Source: CAMFLJ01 sp965279255
GTDB taxonomy: Bacteria; Actinomycetota; Acidimicrobiia; Acidimicrobiales; Acidimicrobilacustridaceae
NCBI GenBank assembly: GCA_965279255.1
Contig: OZ257146.1
Coordinates: 1,426,001-1,490,000, forward strand
Direction of reading: 5' to 3'
DNA: 64,000 bases
Part shown: positions 18,567 to 27,422 of the stretch, one piece after another
Layout: each line of letters begins with the position of its first letter
Position numbering within the stretch: the first letter of the stretch is position 1
Notes under the pieces: model-generated
The model's input: the letters and a program-made list of their open reading frames with translations, nothing else
Database searches by the model: none
What the model was told of the DNA's origin: nothing
Program-made: the position numbers and the translations under genes

Positions 18567-19739
18567 TCAGAGCCCGCGCTGGTCCTCGACCAGGCCGATG
18601 GTGACCTGGGCGGCCTCGAGGTAGGTCTTCTCGCTGATGAAGGCGTGCTGGGTGCCGGTGTAGAGGTCGCGGAAGGCCCGCTCGAAGCGGCTCCCCTCGC
18701 GGATCGCCGCGGTGCCGGCGGCGAGGTGCGCCCACTGGGCGACCTCACGGCACGCCTCGGTGGCGTAGGTGGCGGCCATGCGCATGTCGGCCCGCATCTG
18801 TGGCGTGAGGGCCTCGCCCGCGGCGACGGCGGCCTCGGCCCCCGAGAAGGTGTCGATGACGAGAAGACGGGCCGCCCGCCACATGGCCAGGTGGTGGGCG
18901 TAGCCCCGCTGGAACGAGGGCTTGTGGGCCATGGTCTCCATGTCGCCCATGCGGGCCTTGGCGAGGGCGATGTCGCGGACGTCGTCGAGCATGCTCTCGG
19001 CCACCCCGATCGCCCACGCCGCGTGCCCGGCAGCGGTGATCGACATCAGCCCCATGCGGAACGCCGGCGCGGCGCCCCGCTGGGGTGTGCGGCAGAACAG
19101 CTCGAAGGTGCGGTGCTCGGGCACGAACAGGTCGGCGACGTTGTAGTCGAAGGAGCCGGTGCCCTTGAGGCCCTGCACGTGCCAGCCGTCGGTGAAGGTG
19201 ACCTCGTCGCGGGGCAGCACGGCGACCATCAGGCTGATGTCGCCGTTGGCGTCGAACACGAAGTTGTCGTCGACGATGGGCAGGAAGCCGGCGCAGACGT
19301 AGGCCGAGTGCCCGGTGCCGGAGCCGAAGTTCCACGAGCCGCTCACGCGGTACCCGCCCTCGACCGCGATGCCCTGGCCGTTGGGGGCGAACTGGCCGCC
19401 GAGGGTGACCCGCTCCCCCGACCCGAACACCTCGTCGAAGCCCTGGTCGGAGAGGAACGCGAACACGGCCGCGGACGACGGCAGGTTGGCGATGCCGATC
19501 CAGCCGAAGGAGCCGTCGAGGTAGGCCATGCGCTGCCAGATGTCGATCATCTCGGCGAACGACGGCTCGACGCCGCCGGCCGGCGCCGGGTTCATGTACT
19601 GCATGAGCCCGTTGGCCCACATGGCGTCGATGATCGGCGCGGTGAGCGTGCGGTTCTGCTCGGAGGCCTCCGCCTGGTCGATCACGATGTCCGACATGGC
19701 CGCGACGAGGTCGGCTCCGGTGTCCCCCACGAGTGTCAT
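18567..19739 (-). CDS. Acyl-CoA dehydrogenase-fold flavoprotein (HsaA/group D monooxygenase-like)
   Basis: 390 residues from ATG 19739. The fold is recognisable from an N-terminal helical domain (1-120), a central beta domain (VSGSWNFGSGTGHSAYVCAG, then DGWHVQGLKGTGSFDY) and a C-terminal four-helix domain. GLKGTGSFDYNVADLFVPE resembles HsaA- or HpaB-type two-component flavin monooxygenases as much as true dehydrogenases. No obvious catalytic Glu of classical dehydrogenases is seen. It is divergent from the KshA-like oxygenase (166 bp apart), which supports a role in ring hydroxylation. It would need a flavin reductase, and none is adjacent. Confidence 0.8.
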   Translation of the reverse strand: MTLVGDTGADLVAAMSDIVIDQAEASEQNRTLTAPIIDAMWANGLMQYMNPAPAGGVEPSFAEMIDIWQRMAYLDGSFGWIGIANLPSSAAVFAFLSDQGFDEVFGSGERVTLGGQFAPNGQGIAVEGGYRVSGSWNFGSGTGHSAYVCAGFLPIVDDNFVFDANGDISLMVAVLPRDEVTFTDGWHVQGLKGTGSFDYNVADLFVPEHRTFELFCRTPQRGAAPAFRMGLMSITAAGHAAWAIGVAESMLDDVRDIALAKARMGDMETMAHKPSFQRGYAHHLAMWRAARLLVIDTFSGAEAAVAAGEALTPQMRADMRMAATYATEACREVAQWAHLAAGTAAIREGSRFERAFRDLYTGTQHAFISEKTYLEAAQVTIGLVEDQRGL

Positions 19740-19905
19740 GCCGAGATCATGGCCCAGGGTCGTGAGGGTTGCCGCACCGGCCCGGCGGGGACGTTCGACC
19801 CTGTCCGACCCGGCCTAGGATTGCAGACAATATGCATTCCGTCCGGGCCGGTGGTCCGGACCGGCACTGCGCCACTCCCCCCCCGGACACGAGGAGCACG
19901 ACCCC

Positions 19906-20832
19906 ATGCCCGAGAACTTCCCCCACCCCATGCCATTCGGCTGGTTCGGCGTCGCCCGGGTCGACGAGGTGCCCGAAGGGGCGGTGGTGCCGATCGAGCG
20001 CTTCGGCCAGAAGCTCATCGCGTGGAACGACGGCACCGAGCTCCACGTGGCCGGGGCGATATGCCCCCACATGGGCGCCCACCTCGGCGTCGGCGGCCGG
20101 GTCAGCGACGGCTGCCTCGTGTGCCCGTTCCACGAGTGGGCGTTCGGCCCCGACGGCACCAACGTCGACATCCCCTACGCCGACAAGCCGAACCGCAAGG
20201 CCCGCCTCGCCATGTGGCGCACCGCCGTGACCAACGGGATGCTGCTGGCCTGGTACCACCCGGACCCGATGGTCGAGCCGACCTACGAGGTGCCCCAGAT
20301 GGTGCCCGACGGGGCGACGGAGTCGGGCCGGTGTGACCGCGTCGTGCGCACCCAGTGGCAGGAGATCGCCGAGAACGGCGTCGACATGGCCCACTTCAAG
20401 TCGGTGCACGGCGCCGGCCAGGTGTCGGCCGTCGGCGAGCAGGTCTTCGACGGCCCGTTCCGCCGGGTCGAGAGCGACCAGATGTTCACCTCGTCGAAGG
20501 GTGACCTGCCCGCCCACCTGAAGGTGCTCACCGCCGGGCCCGGCCTCGGCGTGCAGGAGTTCACCATGTTCGGTGCCACGGTCATCGGCGTCGCGTCCAC
20601 GACGGCGATCGACGCCGACAGCTGCCAGGTGAAGTTCACCTTCTACAGCGACGGCTCCGACATCGCCGACAAGATCGCGCCGAGCTTCGCCCTCGAGGTG
20701 GAGCGCCAGTTCGACCAGGACATCCCGATCTGGGAGAACAAGGAGTACCTGGCGGTGCCCGCCCTGGCGCCGAGCGAGAAGCCCCTCATGGACTTCCGCA
20801 AGTGGGCCTCGCAGTTCTACGCCGAGGTCTGA
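19906..20832 (+). CDS. Rieske oxygenase, KshA-like (3-ketosteroid 9-alpha-hydroxylase oxygenase type)
   Basis: 308 residues. Rieske 2Fe-2S ligands are C53-x-H55 (CPHMGAH) and C73-x2-H76 (CPFHEW). The catalytic mononuclear iron site is N157, D160, H163 and H168 (ENGVDMAHFKSVHG). Its length is shorter than mycobacterial KshA (about 380). It hydroxylates a ring substrate using electrons from a separate reductase (KshB type), not found here. Upstream 19740-19905 contains AT-rich GCAGACAATATGCATT near 19823-19838, a possible promoter. Steroid specificity is inference. Confidence 0.88.
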   Translation: MPENFPHPMPFGWFGVARVDEVPEGAVVPIERFGQKLIAWNDGTELHVAGAICPHMGAHLGVGGRVSDGCLVCPFHEWAFGPDGTNVDIPYADKPNRKARLAMWRTAVTNGMLLAWYHPDPMVEPTYEVPQMVPDGATESGRCDRVVRTQWQEIAENGVDMAHFKSVHGAGQVSAVGEQVFDGPFRRVESDQMFTSSKGDLPAHLKVLTAGPGLGVQEFTMFGATVIGVASTTAIDADSCQVKFTFYSDGSDIADKIAPSFALEVERQFDQDIPIWENKEYLAVPALAPSEKPLMDFRKWASQFYAEV

Positions 20833-20860
20833 CCCCGACCGCTCAGCGGGGGTTCGGGGT
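20832..20860. terminator. Compact bidirectional terminator built from two convergent gene ends
   Basis: ACCCCGACCGC pairs with GCGG...TCGGGGT around loop TCA, with a 4-base bulge. The loop TCA is the plsC stop codon read on the plus strand. The two genes are only 10 bp apart. Confidence 0.45.
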
Positions 20861-21556
20861 GCCGGCCAGGGCCTGGGCCTCGTCGAAGAGCACCTGGATC
20901 TCCTCGCCCAACCGGGCGGTGAGGTCGCGCACGCCGCCGCGGGACACCCGGCCGCTCTCCTTCAACGGGGGCGGCTGGATCGGGGCACCGATGACGATGG
21001 TCATCTTCACCGGGCGGATGAACTTCGAGCCCTTCGGCATCGCCGGCTCGGTGTTCCCCATGCCGATGGGCACGATCGGCGCGCCCGTGCGGCAGGCCAC
21101 GTAGGCCGGGCCGTCGAACATCTCGGCGACCTCGGGCCCCGACTGGCGGGTGCCCTCGGGGAACATCACGAGCGGCTCGCCGCGCTCGATGCAGGCGAGC
21201 CCGGCCTTGAGGGCCTCGCGATCGGCCGTGCCCCGCTGCACCGGGAACCCGCCGAGGGCGGTGAGGAGCCAGCCGAGGGGGCGGGACTTCCAGAGCGACT
21301 CCTTGCCCATGTACCGCAGCCGGCGGGTGGTGATGGCCGACAGCACGGGAGTGTCGAGGTTCGACCGGTGGATCGGCGAGACGATGTAGGCGCCCGTGGC
21401 GGGCAGGTTCTCGCGGCCCTTCACCTCGAGGCGGAAGTACACGCGGCACGCTCCGTGGATGAGCGCCCGGATGACCTTGTACATGGCCCGCTGGGACCAG
21501 CTCATGTCCTCGCCCTTGGTGTGCCCGGCGGGGACGTGGAGCTCGTCGCCACTCAT
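20843..21556 (-). CDS. plsC: 1-acyl-sn-glycerol-3-phosphate acyltransferase (PlsC family)
   Basis: 237 residues from ATG 21556, which overlaps the cmk stop by four bases. The HX4D catalytic motif is HRSNLD (about 62-67), and the glycerol-phosphate binding motif FPEGTRQ lies near 130. The segment GAPIVPIGMGNTEPAMP is typical of membrane-peripheral phospholipid acyltransferases. It acylates lysophosphatidic acid at the inner membrane face. It ends the coupled aroH-tyrA-aroA-cmk-plsC series. Confidence 0.92.
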   Translation of the reverse strand: MSGDELHVPAGHTKGEDMSWSQRAMYKVIRALIHGACRVYFRLEVKGRENLPATGAYIVSPIHRSNLDTPVLSAITTRRLRYMGKESLWKSRPLGWLLTALGGFPVQRGTADREALKAGLACIERGEPLVMFPEGTRQSGPEVAEMFDGPAYVACRTGAPIVPIGMGNTEPAMPKGSKFIRPVKMTIVIGAPIQPPPLKESGRVSRGGVRDLTARLGEEIQVLFDEAQALAGTPNPR

Positions 21557-22200
21557 CCGAGCCGCTCCAGGATCACGTCGACGATCTGGTCGACGGTGAG
21601 GTCGCTGGTGTCGATCACCCAGGCGTCGTCGGCCTCGCGCAGCGGGCTGTCGGCCCGGCCCTGGTCGAGGGCGTCGCGCCGGGCGAGGTCGGAGGCCACC
21701 GTCTCGTAGGAGAGGTCGGACACCTCCTTCGAGCGGCGGGCGGCACGGATCTCCGGTCGGGCGTCGAGGTAGACCTTGAGGGCGGCGTCGGGGAACACGA
21801 CGGTGCCGATGTCGCGGCCCTCCATCACGCCACCGCCGCGTTCGATGGCCCACTCCCGCTGGCGGCGGCGCATCTCGGCCCGCACCGTGGGGTTGGCGGC
21901 GACGATGCTGACGGCCCGGGTGACCTCGGGACCCCGGATCTCGATGGTCGCGTCGGCGCCGTCGACCACCACCGTGCCGTCGGGGTCCATCTGCAGCTCG
22001 AGGCCGAGGGCCATCGTGGCGACGACCTCGGCGTCGTCGGGATCGACCCCGGCCCGCAGGGCGGCGAAGGCCACCGAGCGGTACATGGCCCCGGTGTCGA
22101 GGTAGGGCAGGCCGGTGCGCACGGCCACCGCCTTGGCCACGGTGGACTTGCCGGACCCGGCCGGTCCGTCGATGGCGATGACCCTGGGGGCGTCGGTCAC
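21553..22200 (-). CDS. cmk: Cytidylate kinase
   Basis: 215 residues. Phosphorylates CMP/dCMP with ATP. The P-loop GPAGSGKST is at 12-20, followed by YLDTGAMYRSVA (substrate region), MEGRDIGTVVFP and DARPEIRAARR. The start ATG 22200 overlaps the aroA stop, and its stop overlaps plsC; both overlaps are four bases. The cmk-plsC order next to aroA is common in actinobacteria. Confidence 0.97.
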   Translation of the reverse strand: MTDAPRVIAIDGPAGSGKSTVAKAVAVRTGLPYLDTGAMYRSVAFAALRAGVDPDDAEVVATMALGLELQMDPDGTVVVDGADATIEIRGPEVTRAVSIVAANPTVRAEMRRRQREWAIERGGGVMEGRDIGTVVFPDAALKVYLDARPEIRAARRSKEVSDLSYETVASDLARRDALDQGRADSPLREADDAWVIDTSDLTVDQIVDVILERLG

Positions 22201-23522
22201 GGGGTGCTCCTCGGTCGCAGCGTCTCGATGACGTCGAAGTAGTCGGGGAAGGTCTTGGCCACGCAGCCGGGGTCGGCGATGGAGATGCCGGGGGCGCGCA
22301 GGCCGAGCAGGGTGAAGCTCATGGCCATCCGATGGTCGTCGTAGGTCTCGATCGTGGCAGGCCGGACGGGAGTCGGCTCGATGACGAAGCCGTCGTCCTC
22401 CTCGTGAGCGCCCACGCCGGCCCGGCGCATCTCGGTGACCACCGCGGCGATGCGGTCGGTCTCCTTGCGGCGGATGAAGCCGATGCCGGTGATGCGGGTC
22501 GGGCCCTCGGCGAAGGCGGCCACCGCGGCGATGGTCTGGGCGGTGTCGGAGATGGGCTCGAAGTCGGCCTCGATCCCGTGCAGCGGGCCTCCGACGACCT
22601 CGATGGCATCGTCACCCCGATGGACGGTGCAGCCCATCCGCTCGAGGGCGTCGACGAAGCGCACGTCCCCCTGGAGCGACCGGGTGCCGAGACCCTCGAC
22701 CCGGACCCGTCCGCCGCACACGGCCGCGACCGCGAACAGGTAGGAGGCGGCGGAGGCGTCGGGCTCGATGGCCTGGTCGGTGGCGGTGTAGCCGCCGGGC
22801 TCGACCACGTATGCCCGCGGGCCGTCGGCCCGGGCGGTGGCGCCGAAGGCGGCCATGACCGCGATGGTCATGTCGAGGTAGGGCCGGGACACCGCGTCGG
22901 TGGAGAGCTCGACCCGCAGCCCGCCCGGCAGGCAGGCGCCGGCGAGCAGGAGGCCGGACACGAACTGGCTCGACACGTCGCCCGGCAGCCGCACCAGGCC
23001 CGTCTCGCCCCCGGGGCCCACCCCGGTGGCGCCGCCCGAGACGGTGACGGGCAGGTGGTCGGGCTCGCCCTCCTCGGTGACGGTGGCCCCGAGCTGGCGC
23101 ACCGCGTCGAGCACCGGGCCCATGGGCCGGGCCCGGAGGGGCTCGCCGCCGTCGAGCCGGAACGGCCCGGCACCGAGGGCGAGCACCGCGGCGATGAACC
23201 GCGAGGTCGTGCCCGACAGCTTGGCGTGGAGCTCGACGGGGCCGTCGGCCAGACGACCGCCGGTGCCCACCACCTCGATCACGCGGGCGTCGCGGTCGAC
23301 GACGACCGTGGCGCCGAGCGCGGCGACGCAGTCGATCATGGCCTCGGTGTCGTCAGCGAAGAGCACCCCTCGGAGTCGGCTCGTGCCGGTGGCCAGCGCG
23401 GCGGCGACGAGCGCCCGGTTCGTCAGGCTCTTCGAGCCGGGGGGTCGTACATCGGCGTCGACCGGTCCGGCGAAGGGCCGGATCGGAAGCGGGTCGGCGA
23501 GCCCGCCGGCGACAGGGCTCAC
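22197..23522 (-). CDS. aroA: 3-phosphoshikimate 1-carboxyvinyltransferase (EPSP synthase)
   Basis: 441 residues from GTG 23522, overlapping the tyrA stop by four bases. Makes EPSP from shikimate-3-phosphate and PEP. PPGSKSLTNRAL (PEP/S3P-binding lysine) is near 28-39, LSGTTSRF near 104, PGDVSSQF near 179, and the C-terminal EPISDTAQT, RRKETDRI and YDDHRMAMS motifs complete the active site. The segment at the usual GNAGTAMRP position reads LSGTTSRF, the variant seen in many actinobacterial enzymes. Confidence 0.97.
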   Translation of the reverse strand: MSPVAGGLADPLPIRPFAGPVDADVRPPGSKSLTNRALVAAALATGTSRLRGVLFADDTEAMIDCVAALGATVVVDRDARVIEVVGTGGRLADGPVELHAKLSGTTSRFIAAVLALGAGPFRLDGGEPLRARPMGPVLDAVRQLGATVTEEGEPDHLPVTVSGGATGVGPGGETGLVRLPGDVSSQFVSGLLLAGACLPGGLRVELSTDAVSRPYLDMTIAVMAAFGATARADGPRAYVVEPGGYTATDQAIEPDASAASYLFAVAAVCGGRVRVEGLGTRSLQGDVRFVDALERMGCTVHRGDDAIEVVGGPLHGIEADFEPISDTAQTIAAVAAFAEGPTRITGIGFIRRKETDRIAAVVTEMRRAGVGAHEEDDGFVIEPTPVRPATIETYDDHRMAMSFTLLGLRAPGISIADPGCVAKTFPDYFDVIETLRPRSTP

Positions 23523-24655
23523 GCGTCCTCCGGGCCTTCGAGAGCGCGCAGCACGGGCTTGTAGCCGGCCTCGGTGAGGCCCAGGCGGAGGGTCTCGCCG
23601 AGCGCGGCCTCGACCAGGAGGATCAGCACGCCCTCGTCGCCCTCGACGGAGTGGGCGATCTCGACGTCGGCGATGCTGACGTCGAGCTCGGCGGCCAGGG
23701 TGGTGATGCCAGCCAGGGCACCGGTCTGGTCGCGCAGCGGCACCCGGATCTCAGCGAGGTCCTCGGCGCGGGCGAAGCGGGCGGGCAGGGCGAGGCGGGC
23801 CGAGCGGGCCCGCTCGAGCACGGCGACCAGCCCGTCGCGGTCGCCCTCGTCGACGAGGTCGCGCACCTCGCCGAGGGTGGCGACGAGACGGTCGAGCTCG
23901 GTGACGATCGCCGTGCGGTTCTCGGCGCAGATGTCGGGCCAGATGCCGGGGTGGCCGGCCGCGATGCGGGTCATGTCGCGGAAGCCACCCGCCGCGAGGC
24001 GCAGCAGGCCCCGGTGCTCGGCGGCGCGCTCGTCGGCCAGGCCCATGAGGCTGGCCGCGGTGAGGTGGGGGACGTGGGAGACGACGGCGACCATGGAGTC
24101 GTGGCGCTCGGGCGGCAGCGAGACGACCTCGGCCCCGAAGCCGGCCACGACCGAGCGCACGGCGGCGAAGGCGTCGTCGTCGGTGCCGGCGACCGGTGTG
24201 AGCACCCACGTGCGGCCCTCGAACAGGTCGGAGCGGGCCCCGGCCACGCCCTCCTGCTCGCTGCCGGCCATGGGATGGCCACCGACGTAGCGGGGGTCGT
24301 CCATGAGGGCGAGCAGCGGGGCCTTCACGCTGCCGGCGTCGGTGACCAGGCCGGTGGTGTCGGCCAGGGCCCGGCGGACCTCGTCGGCGATCGCCCCGAC
24401 CGGCGTGGCCACGAACGTCAGCTCGGCGTCGACGGGGCCGTCAGCGGGTGCGATCTCGTCGATGACCCCGAGCTCCAGGGCTCGACGGAGCCCGGCCTCG
24501 TGGAGGTCGCGTCCGACCACGTGCCAGCCGGCGCGCCGGAGGGCGGCGCCGATCGAGCCGCCGATGAGGCCCACCCCGACGACGAGGGCGCGCCGGCCGT
24601 GGGCGTCGGGGAGGTCCCACTCCTCGGGCGGGCCGGGGACGGAGAAGTCGGCCAC
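23519..24655 (-). CDS. tyrA: Prephenate dehydrogenase
   Basis: 378 residues from GTG 24655, four bases past the chorismate mutase stop and preceded by CGGAG; a longer frame to 24694 would overlap that gene. Converts prephenate to 4-hydroxyphenylpyruvate with NAD. The Rossmann motif VVGVGLIGGSIG is near residue 25, then VGGHPMAGSEQEGV and LSHVPHLTAASL-like prephenate-binding segments. The C-terminal 75 residues (IRVPLRDQTGALAGITTLA) form an ACT domain, implying tyrosine feedback. Linked to chorismate mutase and aroA, so the cluster covers late shikimate and tyrosine synthesis. Confidence 0.95.
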   Translation of the reverse strand: MADFSVPGPPEEWDLPDAHGRRALVVGVGLIGGSIGAALRRAGWHVVGRDLHEAGLRRALELGVIDEIAPADGPVDAELTFVATPVGAIADEVRRALADTTGLVTDAGSVKAPLLALMDDPRYVGGHPMAGSEQEGVAGARSDLFEGRTWVLTPVAGTDDDAFAAVRSVVAGFGAEVVSLPPERHDSMVAVVSHVPHLTAASLMGLADERAAEHRGLLRLAAGGFRDMTRIAAGHPGIWPDICAENRTAIVTELDRLVATLGEVRDLVDEGDRDGLVAVLERARSARLALPARFARAEDLAEIRVPLRDQTGALAGITTLAAELDVSIADVEIAHSVEGDEGVLILLVEAALGETLRLGLTEAGYKPVLRALEGPEDA

Positions 24656-24659
24656 GTCG

Positions 24660-25028
24660 CTACTCCGGGAGGTCGTCGCGAAGAGCGGCGGCACCCTCGA
24701 GGTACACGTGGCGCATGTCGGCGCGCCCGAGCTCGGTGGTCAGGTGCATCAGCACCCGGATGCACCGGGGCGTGGCGCCGACGATGTCGAGCTCGCGGGC
24801 GCAGATGAGCGGCACGTCGCCGAAGCCGATGTCCCGGGCGGCAGTGGCCGGGAACATCGAGTGGATGTCGTCGGTGGCGGTGAAGAGGACGCTGATGATG
24901 TCGTCGTGGTCGACCCCGTTGCGCTCGACCATCTGCTCGAGGAGGGCGACGGTTCGCTCCCGCACCTGCTCGGCGGTGTCGGAGTCGACGGTGGTGGCGC
25001 CCCGGAGGGCGCGGACGGCGGCGGTCAC
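24660..25028 (-). CDS. aroH: Monofunctional chorismate mutase, AroH class
   Basis: 122 residues from GTG 25028. The AroH trimeric fold is indicated by VRALRGATTVDSDT (active-site Arg), FTATDDIHSMFPATAARDIG and RCIRVLMHL. It rearranges chorismate to prephenate, the substrate of the next gene, tyrA, whose start is four bases away. It belongs to the small AroH family rather than the AroQ family. Confidence 0.95.
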   Translation of the reverse strand: MTAAVRALRGATTVDSDTAEQVRERTVALLEQMVERNGVDHDDIISVLFTATDDIHSMFPATAARDIGFGDVPLICARELDIVGATPRCIRVLMHLTTELGRADMRHVYLEGAAALRDDLPE

Positions 25029-25039
25029 GGGGGTCGATA

Positions 25040-25870
25040 CTAGGGGCGCGGGTCGGTGCGGCCGCGAGGCGTTGACCCCCGGCCGGAGCTGTTCACCGGC
25101 TTGGGCTCGGCTGCCGCCTGCGGCCCTGCGGCCCGTTCCAGGGCGCGCACCTCGTCGGTGGTGAGCTCACGCCACGCGCCGGGCTTCAGCTTGCGGTCGG
25201 CCAGCGGCCCGATGCGGGTGCGGATCAGGCGGGTGACGGGATGGCCGATGGCCTCGCACATGCGCCGGACCTGACGGTTGCGGCCCTCGTGGATGGTGAG
25301 CCGGATCACCGACGGGCCGACCAGGGCGGCCTGGGCCGGGGCGGTCAGGCCGTCCTCGAGCTCGATGCCCTCGCGCAGCTTGCGGACGGTGCGGCGGGTG
25401 GGCTCCCCCTCGACCTGGGCGACGTACTCCTTGTCGACACCGAAGCTCGGGTGGGTGAGGCGGTGGGTGAGGTCGCCGTCGTTGGTGAGCAGCAGCAGCC
25501 CCTCGGTGTCCATGTCGAGGCGGCCGACGGGGAAGACGCGTGGCTCGTCGGGGACGAGGCCGGTCACCGTGGGCCGGCCCTGGGGATCGTCGGCGGTCGT
25601 GACGACTCCGGTCGGCTTGTTGAGCAGGTAGTAGACGAGGCCGGCCTTGACGCCGATCGGCGTGCCGTCGAGGGCGATGACGTCGTGCTCGGCGTCGACC
25701 CGCTTGCCGAGCACGGCGCGCTCACCGTTGACCGACACCCGGCCCGAGGCGATGAGGTCCTCGCAGACGCGGCGGCTGCCGAGACCGACCCGGGCGAGCA
25801 CCTTCTGGAGCCGCTCGCCGTCCTCGAAGGTGTCGGTGGGCCCTGCGTCGTCGACGTCGTCGGGGCTCAC
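25040..25870 (-). CDS. rluB: Ribosomal large-subunit pseudouridine synthase, RluB/RsuA family
   Basis: 276 residues from GTG 25870, overlapping the scpB stop by four bases. An S4 RNA-binding domain at about 18-65 (RLQKVLARVGLGSRRVCEDL) is followed by the catalytic domain with GRLDMDTEGLLLLT (catalytic Asp119) and HEGRNRQVRRM near 205. A low-complexity, Pro/Arg-rich tail of about 30 residues is probably disordered. It modifies 23S rRNA. The scpA-scpB-rluB order is a classic conserved block. Confidence 0.95.
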   Translation of the reverse strand: MSPDDVDDAGPTDTFEDGERLQKVLARVGLGSRRVCEDLIASGRVSVNGERAVLGKRVDAEHDVIALDGTPIGVKAGLVYYLLNKPTGVVTTADDPQGRPTVTGLVPDEPRVFPVGRLDMDTEGLLLLTNDGDLTHRLTHPSFGVDKEYVAQVEGEPTRRTVRKLREGIELEDGLTAPAQAALVGPSVIRLTIHEGRNRQVRRMCEAIGHPVTRLIRTRIGPLADRKLKPGAWRELTTDEVRALERAAGPQAAAEPKPVNSSGRGSTPRGRTDPRP

Positions 25871-26574
25871 GCCCCGGCGTCCCCGTCGAGGAGGTCACCG
25901 AGCGAGGGACGTCCCTCGTCCACGGCGGGGGCCGGTGCCTGGCCCAGGCCACCGTCACCGCCGGGTGCGTCGCTCGTGGCCATCTCGTCACCCGTGAAGG
26001 CGGGGACGTCGGTGACCTCGATGCGGAGGCCGTGCTCGAGCGCCTCGACGACGTCGGCGCCGGGCACGAACTCGGCGATGGCCGGCAGCTGCGAGAGCGA
26101 GTCGAGGCCCATCTTCACCAGGAACTCGGGCGTGGTGCCGAACAGCACCGCCTGCCCCGGGCCCGGGTCGCGGGCGACCTCGCCGATGTAGCCCCGCTGC
26201 TCGAGCGTGCGCACCACGCCGTCGACGCTGACGCCGCGGATGGTGGCGATCTGGGCCCGGCTGATCGGCTGCTTGTAGGCGATGATGGCGAGGGTCTCGA
26301 GTGCGGCGGCGGAGAGCTTGGCCGACTGGCCCTCGAGCACGAAGCGCTCGACGTAGGGGGCCAGGTCGTTGCACGTCTGGAAGCGCCAGCCCCCGGCGAC
26401 GCGGACCAGCTGGAAGCCGCGCTGCTGCTCGGCGTAGCCGGCGGCGAGCGCGCCGAGGGCCTCCTCGACCTCCTCGACCGACAGCTCGACGAGCTGGGCG
26501 AGCAGCTGGCTCTCGACCGGTGAGTCGGCCACCAGGACGATGGCCTCCAGGGCGCGCGGGATCTCGGGGTTCAT
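25867..26574 (-). CDS. scpB: Segregation and condensation protein B
   Basis: 235 residues. Two winged-helix domains cover 1-170 (PRALEAIVLVADSPV and SAAALETLAIIAYKQPISRAQ are landmarks). The C-terminal 60 residues are acidic and Gly/Pro-rich and probably disordered. ScpB dimers bind ScpA in the SMC condensin complex that compacts and segregates the chromosome. It starts seven bases past the scpA stop and overlaps rluB. Confidence 0.95.
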   Translation of the reverse strand: MNPEIPRALEAIVLVADSPVESQLLAQLVELSVEEVEEALGALAAGYAEQQRGFQLVRVAGGWRFQTCNDLAPYVERFVLEGQSAKLSAAALETLAIIAYKQPISRAQIATIRGVSVDGVVRTLEQRGYIGEVARDPGPGQAVLFGTTPEFLVKMGLDSLSQLPAIAEFVPGADVVEALEHGLRIEVTDVPAFTGDEMATSDAPGGDGGLGQAPAPAVDEGRPSLGDLLDGDAGA

Positions 26575-26581
26575 GGGTTCC

Positions 26582-27361
26582 TCAGCCGTCGTAGGTGTCG
26601 ATGCCGGCCATGTCGGCGACGCCCAGGGCGGGCGAGCCGACCCAGACGATCTCGATGTCGCCGAAGGCGGCGGGCTGGTCGAGCTCGACGAAGCCCTGCT
26701 TGAACAGCTCCAGCACCGCCAGGAACCTGACCACGATCTCGAGGCGTTCGACGAACTCCTCGGTGAGGCGGCGGAACGTGACCCGACCCATGCGGGGGAG
26801 CTCGTCGACGAGCTCCTCGACGGCGTCCTGCACGCTCACGCGGACCTGGTGGATGTGCTCGATGCTGACCACCGGCTTGGGGCGCGGCGTCATGGCCCGG
26901 AGGTACGCGGCCTTCAGGTCGTCGACGTCGATGCCGGCGAGCAGATCGGGGGCCAGCTCCAGGAACTGCTCCTCGAGCCCGGCGGTGCGGGGGTAGGACC
27001 GCGACGCCGACTCGGCGAGCTCGCCGAGCACCTGGGCCGCGTCCTTGAAGGTCTTGCAGTCGAGGAGTCGGGCGATGAGGAGGTCGCGCTCCTCCCAGAG
27101 GGCGAACTCGTCGTCGAGGTCGACGTCGGCGTCCTCGGGCAGGAGGCGCTTGCACTTCAGCTCGACGAGGGTGGCGGCGATCAGAAGGAACTCGGTGGTG
27201 ATCTCGAGGTCGAGCGTCTCCATCTTCTCGATCTCGACCAGGTAGGCGTCGACGATGCGCGACAGCGAGATCTCGTAGAGGTCGACCTGCTCGCGCAGGA
27301 TCAGGTGGAGCAACAGGTCGAACGGGCCCTCGTAGACCGTTGTCTTCACCTCGTACGGCAT
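26582..27361 (-). CDS. scpA: Segregation and condensation protein A (kleisin)
   Basis: 259 residues from ATG 27361; a TTG three codons upstream is less likely. The kleisin N-terminus YEGPFDLLLHLILREQVDLYEI is followed by the SMC-neck helix (TEFLLIAATLVELKCKRLLP) and a C-terminal winged helix (about 180-259). It bridges SMC heads together with ScpB. It starts the minus-strand housekeeping run. Divergent from the lipoprotein gene, with 61 bp between starts. Confidence 0.94.
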   Translation of the reverse strand: MPYEVKTTVYEGPFDLLLHLILREQVDLYEISLSRIVDAYLVEIEKMETLDLEITTEFLLIAATLVELKCKRLLPEDADVDLDDEFALWEERDLLIARLLDCKTFKDAAQVLGELAESASRSYPRTAGLEEQFLELAPDLLAGIDVDDLKAAYLRAMTPRPKPVVSIEHIHQVRVSVQDAVEELVDELPRMGRVTFRRLTEEFVERLEIVVRFLAVLELFKQGFVELDQPAAFGDIEIVWVGSPALGVADMAGIDTYDG

Positions 27362-27422
27362 GGGGGCCAACGATAGAGGCGGGCGGCCGCCTCCCCGCGC
27401 ACCGCCGCCCTACGATCGCCGG

